Source: an uncultured bacterium
GTDB taxonomy: Bacteria > Planctomycetota > Phycisphaerae > Phycisphaerales > SM1A02
Length of the DNA stretch: 33,235 nt
Direction of reading: 5' to 3'
NCBI GenBank assembly: GCA_903927725.1
Contig: CAIYOC010000041.1
Location: 1 to 33,235 of the forward strand
Shown here: piece by piece, positions 8,639-15,938 of the stretch
Layout of the letters: each line of letters opens with the position of its first letter
Position numbering within the stretch: the stretch's first letter is position 1
The notes under the pieces: generated by a model
The model's database searches: none
The model's input: only the letters and a program-made list of their open reading frames with translations
What the model was told of the DNA's origin: nothing
Made by a program: the position numbers and the translations under genes

Positions 8639-10401
8639 CCTGCCAGCGCGGCATCGACCGCCTGCGTGACGGCGGTTTGCAGCGCGCGATGGCGGCCGAG
8701 GTTGTCCGCACGAGGAGTGACGAGCTCGACGATCGCGGGAGCTTTGCTCGACCATGCTTGCTGCAGGGCTCGCGTTGCTTCGTCACGAGTGGACGCGCGC
8801 GCGTAGGGCAGCGAGAACATCGATGCGGCGCCACTGAACGAGCAGCCATGCGGCGTACCGAAGAGCGTCTCGAACGGCACGGGCTGCTGTGCGACCGGCA
8901 GGAAGTGGAAGATGCCGCCACCATCGTTGTTCACGATCGCCAGCGTGCATCGGCCCGGCGTGCGCCGAAGGAGCTCGAGGCTCGACAGGTCATGCAGCGC
9001 GCTGACATCACCGATGAGCGCCGTGGTTGGCGCACCGCTGCGCGCAATGCCGCTTGCGGTGGCGATCAGGCCATCGATGCCGCTTGCCCCACGCTGGCCA
9101 AGCACCACCAGGTCGCGCCGAACGGGCGCATGCATGTCGAGGTCGCGCACGGGCATGCTGTTGCCTGCCAGGAGCACACCTGCCGGGGCGTGCTGCGCGA
9201 TCCACCAGGCGATCCATGGTTCGCTGAGGTCATCAGTCGACTCCATCCACGCTCCGATCGCGGCGGCGGCCGCAAGATCGGCCTGCACGAACGAGTCCGT
9301 GAGCGCGCTCGGCGCCGCAGGCAGCGCCTCGGGCTGGCTGTTCACGAGATCGCGCGCCAGGGCTGCCAAGTCCACATCCAGCGAGAACGCCGCAGTGTGC
9401 GATGGATCCTGGCGCTGAGCATGCCGACCGACCAGCACCGGACGCACGCGCGAGGCATCGATCCACTGCGTCACGGCCTTGCTCGTGAGCGCTCCGCCCA
9501 CGCGCAGGATCGCATCGGGCGCGAGAGCACGCTGCGCCGCATCGCTGCGCAGCACCAGATCGCCATGCGCGATCACGCGAGCGAGCGCCGTCGGCACGCC
9601 GCGCAACCCGCTGGCGATGTCGGCAATGACCGGCCAACCCAGTCGCGCCGCCAGGATCAGCGCCGCATCACGTTCGGCCTCGTCCCGCAGCGCCCCGGCC
9701 ACGATGACGCCGCGCGAACTGCCGCGCGTCACCGCACGCAACGCCGCGAGCAGCCCCGGCCCACCGCCAAAGCACGCTTCGGCACGCCACGGCGCCGTCG
9801 ATCCGATCCAGGCACGGATCGAATCCAGCGTCGCTCGATTCCATGCTGCTTCCTGCAGGCCGAGCGGTTCGCGGAACGGGCAGTTCACCTGGACGGCGCC
9901 GCACGGCACGGTGTGTGCACGGTTCCATGCCTCGGCCGCAGTCGAAAGCACCACGCGCGCATCGACTGCATCGGTCGGGCACCCCAGGTCCACGCTCCAC
10001 CGAGCGAAGCGACCGAGCACGTCCCGCTGCGGAATCGCTTGGTTCGCGCCGCATTCCAGGAGTTCAGGAGGCCGATCGGCGGTGAGCACGATCATCGGGA
10101 TCCCACTGGCCCACGCCTCGACGGCCGCGGGAAGGAGGTTCGCGACGGCCGTGCCGCTGGTCGTGATCACTGGCGCAGCGCAGCCGGTCGCCTTGGCGAT
10201 GCCGAGCGCATGGAACGCAGCTCCGCGCTCATCGAGCGCCACCACCAGGTCGAGCCCGCTCGCGTGCGCGGCCAAGGCCAGCGGCGTGCTGCGCGATCCC
10301 GGGCAGACCACGACATGACGCGCGCCCGAGCGCACGAACTCCGCCATGGTCAGGCGAGCCCAGAGGGCATTCAGGTTCGGAGCGTCGTCGAAGGTGATCA
10401 T
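8635..10401 (-). CDS. menD: SEPHCHC synthase (MenD), thiamine-diphosphate dependent
   Basis: This is a 588-residue ThDP enzyme that condenses isochorismate with 2-oxoglutarate. Near the N-terminus VVVCPGSRSTPLALAA and ALDERGAAFHALGIAKATG hold the family signature and the catalytic glutamate. The middle domain follows. The C-terminal ThDP/Mg site is visible as GQRGASGIDGLIATASGIA, LIGDVSALHDLSSLELL and NNDGGGIFHFLP. The length matches the usual MenD size. The start is an ATG at 10401, 12 bases after the menF stop and without an evident Shine-Dalgarno sequence, so it probably relies on re-initiation. The stop overlaps menH. Confidence 0.96.
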   Translation of the reverse strand: MITFDDAPNLNALWARLTMAEFVRSGARHVVVCPGSRSTPLALAAHASGLDLVVALDERGAAFHALGIAKATGCAAPVITTSGTAVANLLPAAVEAWASGIPMIVLTADRPPELLECGANQAIPQRDVLGRFARWSVDLGCPTDAVDARVVLSTAAEAWNRAHTVPCGAVQVNCPFREPLGLQEAAWNRATLDSIRAWIGSTAPWRAEACFGGGPGLLAALRAVTRGSSRGVIVAGALRDEAERDAALILAARLGWPVIADIASGLRGVPTALARVIAHGDLVLRSDAAQRALAPDAILRVGGALTSKAVTQWIDASRVRPVLVGRHAQRQDPSHTAAFSLDVDLAALARDLVNSQPEALPAAPSALTDSFVQADLAAAAAIGAWMESTDDLSEPWIAWWIAQHAPAGVLLAGNSMPVRDLDMHAPVRRDLVVLGQRGASGIDGLIATASGIARSGAPTTALIGDVSALHDLSSLELLRRTPGRCTLAIVNNDGGGIFHFLPVAQQPVPFETLFGTPHGCSFSGAASMFSLPYARASTRDEATRALQQAWSSKAPAIVELVTPRADNLGRHRALQTAVTQAVDAALAG

Positions 10402-10413
10402 GCGCGTGCAGGC

Positions 10414-11781
10414 TCAGGAGACGGCGTCGAACGACTCCATCTTGCGGGCCGTCTCGAGCCATTCGGCATCGGCCTCGCTGCCCTGCACGATACCCGCGCC
10501 ACCGAACGCCACAGCCTGGTCGCCATGCACGAGCGCACTGCGGATGCCCACCGCAAAGTCGCTGCGGCTCGCGCTCACGAGCCCGACTGCACCGGCGTAG
10601 AGACCGCGCGGGTCGGCTTCGTGCGCCGCGATGAAGGCGCGCGCAGCCTCAGTCGGCGTGCCGCACACGGCGGGCGTGGGATGCATCGCGGCGAGCAGGG
10701 CGCCGTCGCGGACATCATCGGCCAGCCGCGCGCTCACGCCGGTCATCAGGTGCTGCACATGCGCCAGGCGCACGATCCCCGGCGTCGGTTCGGCATCGAG
10801 CCGGTCGCACCACGGCGCCAGCACGGCCTTGATGCGATCGAGGACCAGATCGTGCTCCAGACGGTTCTTCGTGCTCGCCAGCAAGCGGCTCGCGAGCCAA
10901 GCATCGGCGGCCAGATCGGGACCGCGCGGGCAGGTGCCGGCGATCGCCTCGGTGTGCACCACACGACCCTTGCGCTTGAAGAGCCGCTCCGGCGTGATCG
11001 ACACGAAGCTCGCGCCGGGCGCCGCCTCGACCGCGACGTGGAAGACGTCGTGCGCAGCGGACCTCAGCGACATGAGGAGCGCCATGGGATCGATGGCGCT
11101 CACCGCGCGATAGCGGCGCGTGCGCGCGACGACCACCTTGTCCAGCGTTCGGTCCGAGATCGCCTCGAGTGCCTCATCGACCATGCGCGCCCAGTGCGAG
11201 GGATCGCTGTCGGATTCCAGGCGCAGCGCCACGCGCTGCACGGACGTGGGCTGGCGCACCGCCCGCAGCGCATCGAGCGAGCGCGAGGCATCGCCATTCA
11301 CGTGCACAGCGAGGGTGGTCACGGTGCGCATGCGGCGAACCTCGACCAGGGGCAGCGACACGCGCATGGGTCCGAAGGCAGACCAGGCACCGGCGATCGG
11401 TGCGCTCGCATCGAACGCACACGTCGTCACCAGGAACGGTGACGCCGGCTCGTGCATGCGCGGGAAGATCGGGGGCTCCTGCTCAAGCAGTCGCTGGACC
11501 CGCGCATCTTCGAGGGAAGGTGCCGCAAACAGGCAGCCGAGGCTCGCCATCTCCAGGCTGCCTTCGCGATTGCGGAACATCGTCCGCTGGCCCGGCTGCT
11601 GGCTCGCCACCCAGGCCATGATGTCGAGCGGCTCGATCTCGACTTCGATGCGGTCCAGCGCATCGCTCGATCGGGCACCGAGGGACTCGATCGCGGCGCC
11701 CAGTTCCTGCACCGCCCTCGAGATGGGAACGACGCCGGGAAGGCGTCGCACATGCAGGTTCATGGTGTCGGCCGAGCCCAT
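10414..11781 (-). CDS. menF: Isochorismate synthase (MenF)
   Basis: This is a chorismate-binding enzyme of about 455 residues that commits chorismate to menaquinone. The C-terminal catalytic domain shows DKVVVARTRRYR, FVSITPERLFKRKGRVVHTE, IAGTCPRG, the block HLMTGVSARLADDV with LLAAMHPTPAVCGTP, GLYAGAVGLVS, and the final GGAGIVQGSEADAEW. The N-terminal half is less conserved, as is usual. The ATG at 11781 is chosen; an ATG at 11763 is also possible, and a TTG lies three codons upstream. It is the first gene of the men operon, divergent from the RNase D gene across a gap of about 120 bases that should hold the operon promoter. Confidence 0.94.
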   Translation of the reverse strand: MGSADTMNLHVRRLPGVVPISRAVQELGAAIESLGARSSDALDRIEVEIEPLDIMAWVASQQPGQRTMFRNREGSLEMASLGCLFAAPSLEDARVQRLLEQEPPIFPRMHEPASPFLVTTCAFDASAPIAGAWSAFGPMRVSLPLVEVRRMRTVTTLAVHVNGDASRSLDALRAVRQPTSVQRVALRLESDSDPSHWARMVDEALEAISDRTLDKVVVARTRRYRAVSAIDPMALLMSLRSAAHDVFHVAVEAAPGASFVSITPERLFKRKGRVVHTEAIAGTCPRGPDLAADAWLASRLLASTKNRLEHDLVLDRIKAVLAPWCDRLDAEPTPGIVRLAHVQHLMTGVSARLADDVRDGALLAAMHPTPAVCGTPTEAARAFIAAHEADPRGLYAGAVGLVSASRSDFAVGIRSALVHGDQAVAFGGAGIVQGSEADAEWLETARKMESFDAVS

Positions 11782-11904
11782 GGGTCGCAAAGTCTAGGAA
11801 TCGTGAAGGACGTCACGGAGTCACGAATCCGCCGCGATCCAACTTTGGTTTTATAGGACTCTTCTCTGGCCGCAACCTCCCCACCCCCGTACATTCCGAA
11901 CTTC
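11782..11904. promoter_or_regulatory. Divergent promoter region between menF and the RNase D gene
   Basis: This is a 123-base gap between two genes read away from each other, so both promoters should be here or just inside the genes. On the minus strand a TATAAA box lies at about 11857-11852, the most AT-rich spot in the gap. It has a TTGCGG-like element 14 bases upstream, which is short of the standard spacing. Nothing convincing was found for the plus strand. The box is suggestive only. Confidence 0.35.
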
Positions 11905-13167
11905 GTGAACTTCCGCCGCCGCAAGCGCTCCATCCACCATGCCGAGGCCCACGCTGACGAGGCGCCCTCGCGGATCCGGGTCATGGAGCACCCGATGGTG
12001 CCGCAGGGCCATGCGCCTGTGGTGCAGACCCCGGCTGAGCTGGCGGAGCTGGTCGAGCACCTTCGTGCCGCCGGGACCTTTGCCTACGACACCGAGTTCA
12101 TCGGCGAGGAGACCTTTCACCCGCGGATCTGCCTGGTGCAGGTTGCGACAGCGGAGCGCGTGGCGATCATCGACCCCACGCAGACCCCCGACCTGTCGGG
12201 GATCTGGTCGGCCGTCTGCGACGAGCGCCTGATCACGTTGGTGCACGCTGGCGGCCAGGATGTGAATGCTGCCCAGCGCGCGGCCGGGGTGCTGGCGAGC
12301 AACGTGATCGATACCCAGGTCGGCGCGGCGCTCATGGGCATGCCGTGGCCGGCGAGCCTGGCCAACACGGTCGAGTCGCTCACTGGCCATCGCCTGTCGA
12401 AGGGGCACACGTTCACCGACTGGGATGCGCGCCCGCTCACCGCAAGCCAGATCAGCTACGCGGCCGACGATGTGCGCTACCTCCCCTTGGTGTGGCAGCG
12501 GATGCACGAGCGGCTCGCCGAGCTGGGACGAGTCGACTGGGCTCGGCACGAGTGCGAACTCGAGATCAAGGCCAGCGAATCGTTCGACCCCGAGAGTCAG
12601 GTCCGTCGCGCCTGCCGGGGCATGAACCTTCGCCCGCGCGTGATGACGATCCTGCGCGAACTCGTGGTGCTGCGATACGAACTGGCCCGCACCAAGGACG
12701 TCCCGCCACGCACACTGCTGGCCGATGCTCCCCTGCTCGATGTCGCCCGCGCCAAGCCGGAGACGGTGCGTGAACTCGATGACATTCGCGGACTGCCGCG
12801 GCCGGTCGTGCAGGAGTCGGGCCAGGCGATCATCGATTGCATCGCGCGCGCCAAGGAACTCCCCATCGACCGTGATCGGATCTGGACGCCGCCCGACGAG
12901 AACGCCGACGACCGCATGAAGATCGATGCGCTCTGGTCGATCCTCAACATGCGCTGCATCGGCCTGCATCTGGCACCGACGATGGTGCTCACGCGCCAGC
13001 AGCTCAGTCGCTGGTACCTGGCGCGGCAGAAGGACCCGGCCGCCCGGCTTTTCGAGGACGGCGACTGGCGTCATGCGGCGGTCGGGGTCTGGCTGGACTC
13101 CTTCATGGCCGGCAAGGAGCGCCTGGAACTCGAATGGGGCCCGCAAGGGCCGCAATCGGCGGGTTGA
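11905..13167 (+). CDS. Ribonuclease D-like 3'-5' exonuclease with HRDC domain
   Basis: This 420-residue DEDD-type exoribonuclease probably trims 3' ends of tRNA and other RNAs. The exonuclease motifs are Asp62 and Glu64 in AYDTEFIGEETFHP, Asp119 in VHAGGQDVNAA, and Tyr185 with Asp189 in ISYAADDVRYLPLVW, which is the DEDDy type. An HRDC-like helical domain follows (about 240-310, LRPRVMTILRELVVLRYELA...). A second helical region resembling another HRDC repeat lies at about 325-400. The start is taken as the GTG at 11905. The ATG at 11983 would still leave the full exonuclease domain, so the first 26 basic residues are uncertain. The length is a little longer than E. coli RNase D. Confidence 0.92.
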   Translation: MNFRRRKRSIHHAEAHADEAPSRIRVMEHPMVPQGHAPVVQTPAELAELVEHLRAAGTFAYDTEFIGEETFHPRICLVQVATAERVAIIDPTQTPDLSGIWSAVCDERLITLVHAGGQDVNAAQRAAGVLASNVIDTQVGAALMGMPWPASLANTVESLTGHRLSKGHTFTDWDARPLTASQISYAADDVRYLPLVWQRMHERLAELGRVDWARHECELEIKASESFDPESQVRRACRGMNLRPRVMTILRELVVLRYELARTKDVPPRTLLADAPLLDVARAKPETVRELDDIRGLPRPVVQESGQAIIDCIARAKELPIDRDRIWTPPDENADDRMKIDALWSILNMRCIGLHLAPTMVLTRQQLSRWYLARQKDPAARLFEDGDWRHAAVGVWLDSFMAGKERLELEWGPQGPQSAG

Positions 13168-13257
13168 CCGGCGGGATCCGCTCGCAAGCCCCGCCCGCAG
13201 CTCTCGCCATCAGGCCGCCGGCATCGCTCACGACCCGGGAAATCACTTGAATTCCCA

Positions 13258-13285
13258 TTGAAACGCGCATGCACACCATTACCCT
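13258..13285 (+). promoter_or_regulatory. Candidate sigma70-type promoter of clpS
   Basis: TTGAAA at 13258-13263 matches the -35 consensus at five of six positions. It is followed after 16 bases by TACCCT at 13280-13285, which keeps the key first, second and last bases of a -10 box. Transcription would start about 20 bases before the clpS ATG at 13311. The call rests on sequence match alone. Confidence 0.3.
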
Positions 13286-13310
13286 CGGTTTCAACACCGG
13301 AGGTTCCATC

Positions 13311-13604
13311 ATGAGCACCACCATCGAGAGCACCCCGACCCGCAAGCCCAATCCGACCAAGCCCCGCCCGCTGCCGCAGTGGAAGGTCTTGGTCCACAAC
13401 GATGACGTGAACACCTACGAGCACGTGATCCGCAGCTTCATGGACATCCTGCGGATGGAAGTGACGGCGGCCATGGTCAAGACGACCGAGGTCGACCGCA
13501 CCGGCGCTGCCGTGGTGTGCGTGACCCATCGCGAGCACGCCGAGCTCATTCAGGGCCAGCTGCAGTCGAAGTCGCTGACGGCCTCGATCGAACCCGACGC
13601 GTGA
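13311..13604 (+). CDS. clpS: ATP-dependent Clp protease adaptor ClpS
   Basis: This 97-residue adaptor recognises N-degron substrates and delivers them to the ClpA-type unfoldase. The fold is recognisable from WKVLVHNDDVNTYEHVI, the signature in which the Asn-Asp pair contacts the substrate N-terminus, followed by the helical middle and THREHAELIQGQLQSKSL near the end. The start at 13311 is decided by a strong GGAGG at 13299-13303, seven bases upstream. A longer in-frame ATG at 13269 lacks such a site. The N-terminal tail is flexible and proline-rich, as expected. No Clp ATPase is in the window. Confidence 0.93.
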   Translation: MSTTIESTPTRKPNPTKPRPLPQWKVLVHNDDVNTYEHVIRSFMDILRMEVTAAMVKTTEVDRTGAAVVCVTHREHAELIQGQLQSKSLTASIEPDA

Positions 13605-13630
13605 TCGGCAGCGGGTTCCTGCAAGCAGTC

Positions 13631-13652
13631 GGCCAGCCTGCACAGGCCGGCC
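13631..13652 (+). terminator. Hairpin after clpS, probable terminator
   Basis: GGCCAGCCT at 13631-13639 and AGGCCGGCC at 13644-13652 form a nine-base stem with one mismatch around the loop GCAC. It lies 27 bases after the clpS stop. There is no clear T-tract. A smaller hairpin (GCCAA/TTGGC) follows at 13662-13674. Because the next gene converges from the right, either hairpin may serve both directions. Confidence 0.45.
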
Positions 13653-13689
13653 CGCGTTGAGGCCAAGCCTTGGCACGCCGCAGTGACGC

Positions 13690-14049
13690 TCAACCCGCAG
13701 CCTTGCGCGCGCGGCCGGGCGACCAGCGCAGGTCGAACTGCATGCCGAGGGCCGATGCCACTCGGAACACCGTGTCAATGCGCGGGTTGGTCTGCGCGGA
13801 GAGTGCCCTGTAGAGATTCTCGCGACCCAAGCCAGTGGATCGTGACAGGTCAGACATGCCTTGGGCCCGCGCCACATCACCAAGCGCAGCCACCAGCACG
13901 CGCGCATCGCCAGCGGACAGGGCCTCACGGAGGTAGGCGAGCACCAAGCGCTCATCGGTCAGGAATTCAGCCGCGTCAAATGGCTTGAGGCCGACCCGCC
14001 GACGGCGTGACGGCCTGCGAGCAACGGATGGCTTTGACTTCTTCGTCAC
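13690..14049 (-). CDS. HigA-like antitoxin (HTH, addiction-module antidote family)
   Basis: This 119-residue protein has a basic N-terminus and then LKPFDAAEFLTDERLVLAYLREAL, the typical opening of the addiction-module antidote family. A helix-turn-helix follows, with GDVARAQGMSDLSRSTGLGR and ENLYRALSAQTNPRIDTVFRV. It should bind and neutralise the upstream toxin and repress the shared promoter. Its ATG overlaps the toxin stop as ATGA, so the two are translationally coupled in toxin-first order. The roughly 20-residue basic lead is longer than in many relatives. The family call is secure; activity is inferred. Confidence 0.88.
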   Translation of the reverse strand: MTKKSKPSVARRPSRRRRVGLKPFDAAEFLTDERLVLAYLREALSAGDARVLVAALGDVARAQGMSDLSRSTGLGRENLYRALSAQTNPRIDTVFRVASALGMQFDLRWSPGRARKAAG

Positions 14050-14366
14050 GTGATGCTCCTCAGGATTGCCCGAGCGCGCGCGATATCGCGAGCCTGGGTC
14101 GACTTGCTTCCCCCGCCGAGCAGGACCACCGTGGACTGGCTGATCGTGGCCAGATACACGCGGTAACCCAGTCCGACATCAATGCGCAGTTCCCTCAATG
14201 AGCCGCCCAGCGGTTTCCAGTCTCCTGAATGACCCATCTCGAGCCTCCGTATTCGGACGATGATCGATGCAGCGGCGCGCTGATCCCGAAGCCCGCGCAG
14301 CCATGACGCAAACCACGCCGTGCGGACCACCCGCACGGGACCGCTAGTGTCTTGAATACGATACAT
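14046..14366 (-). CDS. RelE/HigB-family toxin (killer protein)
   Basis: This 106-residue protein matches the short RelE-fold toxins paired with HigA-like antidotes. It shows TAWFASWLRGLRDQRAAASI, then RIRRLEMGHSGDWKPLGGSL with RELRIDVGLGYRVYLA, and a final GGGSKSTQARDIARA. Members cleave mRNA, often at the ribosome. The start is the ATG at 14366, which follows a GGGGGGA stretch at a workable distance; an in-frame extension of 11 codons upstream is unlikely. The order toxin-antitoxin, the overlap and the sizes all fit a type II module. The pair sits alone between clpS and the DUF1501 gene, which suggests insertion as a small mobile cassette. Confidence 0.87.
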   Translation of the reverse strand: MYRIQDTSGPVRVVRTAWFASWLRGLRDQRAAASIIVRIRRLEMGHSGDWKPLGGSLRELRIDVGLGYRVYLATISQSTVVLLGGGSKSTQARDIARARAILRSIT

Positions 14367-14424
14367 GTTGATCCCCCCGTCGGACAAGCCCCAAGTCAAG
14401 CAACGACCATACGGTCAGCACGCT

Positions 14425-14436
14425 GGGATCCCGGGA
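14425..14436. promoter_or_regulatory. Overlapping palindromes upstream of the toxin gene, possible operator
   Basis: GGGATCCC at 14425-14432 and TCCCGGGA at 14429-14436 are two overlapping perfect 8-base palindromes, about 60 bases before the toxin ATG. Toxin-antitoxin pairs normally repress themselves through palindromes near the promoter, so this is a candidate operator. Short palindromes are common in GC-rich DNA, and no clear promoter boxes were found next to it. Confidence 0.25.
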
Positions 14437-14525
14437 ATCGGCGAACTCCCTCGCTGCAGAATCTCACATGAATCCCCGAGCTCCCCCGCAGGCGGACCTG
14501 AGCCCGGTCCCGCAATCGACAGGGA

Positions 14526-15935
14526 TCACGCGAGCCAGTCGGTGATCACGCGCCCGTGCACGTCGGTCAGGCGCATCTCGCGGCCGCCGAACATGAAGGT
14601 CAAGCGCTCATGGTCGATGCCCAGCAGGTGGAGCATCGTCGCGTGAAGGTCGTGGATGTCGACACGGCCGTCGACGGCCTTGTAGCCGTACTCGTCCGTG
14701 GCGCCGTAGATGCTGCCGCCACGCACGCCGCCGCCCGCCATCCAGATGCTGAATCCGAAGGGATTGTGGTCACGGCCTGCAGTCCCCTGCGCGAACGGCG
14801 TGCGGCCGAACTCGCCCGCCCAGACCACGAGCGTCTCGTCAAGCAGGCCGCGCTGGCGAAGGTCCTTGAGCAGCGCGGCGATCGGCTGGTCGACCGTGCG
14901 GGCGTTGTCCTCGTGGCCGCCCACGAGGTTGTCGTGCTGGTCCCAGCGGTCGTTGTTGGCGGTGTACGGAATGGTGAGCTCGACGAAGCGCACGCCGCGC
15001 TCGACCAGCCGGCGCGCGAGCAGGCACTGCGCCGCGAAGATCCGCGTGGGCTCGTAGGCGTGGTCCATCCCGTACATCGATTGCGTGGCCTTGCTCTCGC
15101 GCGAAACCTCCATGAGTTCGGGCACGGCCCACTGCATGCGGAAGGCGAGCTCCCAGTTGGCGATCGCCGCCTCGACGGCACCGCACGATGGCGCGCTGCC
15201 GTCGAGTTCGGCCACAAGCGCCTGCTTGCGCCGCTGCGCATCGGCTCCTTCGCGCGGGCGCACATTGGCCAAGCCATCGCCGCGCGGCAGGACCACACTG
15301 CCTTGGTGCGTGGCCGGCAGGAAACCGTTTCCGAAGCACTCGAGACCGCCCGGCGGCACGAGCCCGCCATTGAGCACCACGAAGCCCGGCAGGTCGGAGC
15401 TCTCGCTGCCGAGGCCATAGCTCGCCCACGCACCCATGCTCGGGCGACCCGCAAGCCCAGCGCCGGTGTGCAGGAAGTAGTTCGCGTTGGTGTGCTCGCT
15501 GAACTGGCTCGTCATGCTGCGGATCACCAGCAGCTCGTCGGCCATGGCCCGCACATGCGGGAAGAGATCGCTCACCGGCGTGCCGCATGAACCACCCGGC
15601 CGGAACGCCCACGGGCTGCCGAGCGTGTTGCCGTTGTTGTTGAACTGCGTGGGCTCCATGGCCATGCCGAAGGGCTGGCCGTTCTCCTTGGCGAGCCGCG
15701 GCTTGGGATCGAACGTGTCCATGCTGCTCGGACCGCCGTCCATGTAGAGGAAGATCACATTGCGCGCACGGGGACAGAGGCTGCGCGGCGCGGCCGACCC
15801 CTCCAGCAGCGCGGCCATCGCCTTGGGGCCCATCATGCCTGCCGCGGCAACCATGCCGAAGCCGCTCATGCACTGCCGCAGCATGTCGCGGCGCGTGAAG
15901 GCACGGGGTACGAAAGATCGGCAGTGATGGCCCAT
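14526..15935 (-). CDS. DUF1501 protein, Tat-exported (alkaline-phosphatase-like fold)
   Basis: This 469-residue DUF1501 protein is a sulfatase/alkaline-phosphatase-like family that is extremely abundant in planctomycetes and of unknown substrate. A twin-arginine motif TRRDMLRQ at residues 14-21 is followed by the hydrophobic stretch GFGMVAAAGMMG, so export by Tat is likely. The core begins at NVIFLYMDGGPSSMDTFDPK, whose Asp and Ser/Thr positions match the metal site. Later blocks are VVWAGEFGRTPFAQG, DHNPFGFSIWMAGGGVRGG and DIHDLHATMLHLLGIDHERL, all standard for the family. Its ATG is three bases after the stop of the PSD1 gene, so the two form an operon. Partnership in an exported complex is inferred from their constant pairing. 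Confidence 0.93.
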   Translation of the reverse strand: MGHHCRSFVPRAFTRRDMLRQCMSGFGMVAAAGMMGPKAMAALLEGSAAPRSLCPRARNVIFLYMDGGPSSMDTFDPKPRLAKENGQPFGMAMEPTQFNNNGNTLGSPWAFRPGGSCGTPVSDLFPHVRAMADELLVIRSMTSQFSEHTNANYFLHTGAGLAGRPSMGAWASYGLGSESSDLPGFVVLNGGLVPPGGLECFGNGFLPATHQGSVVLPRGDGLANVRPREGADAQRRKQALVAELDGSAPSCGAVEAAIANWELAFRMQWAVPELMEVSRESKATQSMYGMDHAYEPTRIFAAQCLLARRLVERGVRFVELTIPYTANNDRWDQHDNLVGGHEDNARTVDQPIAALLKDLRQRGLLDETLVVWAGEFGRTPFAQGTAGRDHNPFGFSIWMAGGGVRGGSIYGATDEYGYKAVDGRVDIHDLHATMLHLLGIDHERLTFMFGGREMRLTDVHGRVITDWLA

Positions 15936-15938
15936 GGT

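Noticed and set aside
8206-11442. A very long open frame on the plus strand (over 1000 codons) across the menaquinone operon.
   Set aside because: It is antisense to menD, menF and part of menH, is rich in Arg, His and Ala, and shows no domain. High GC content makes such long antisense frames common here.
14400-14525. The gap upstream of the toxin gene as a possible small RNA gene.
   Set aside because: No strong hairpin with a T-tract and no tRNA-like fold were seen; only short palindromes remain, listed as a possible operator.
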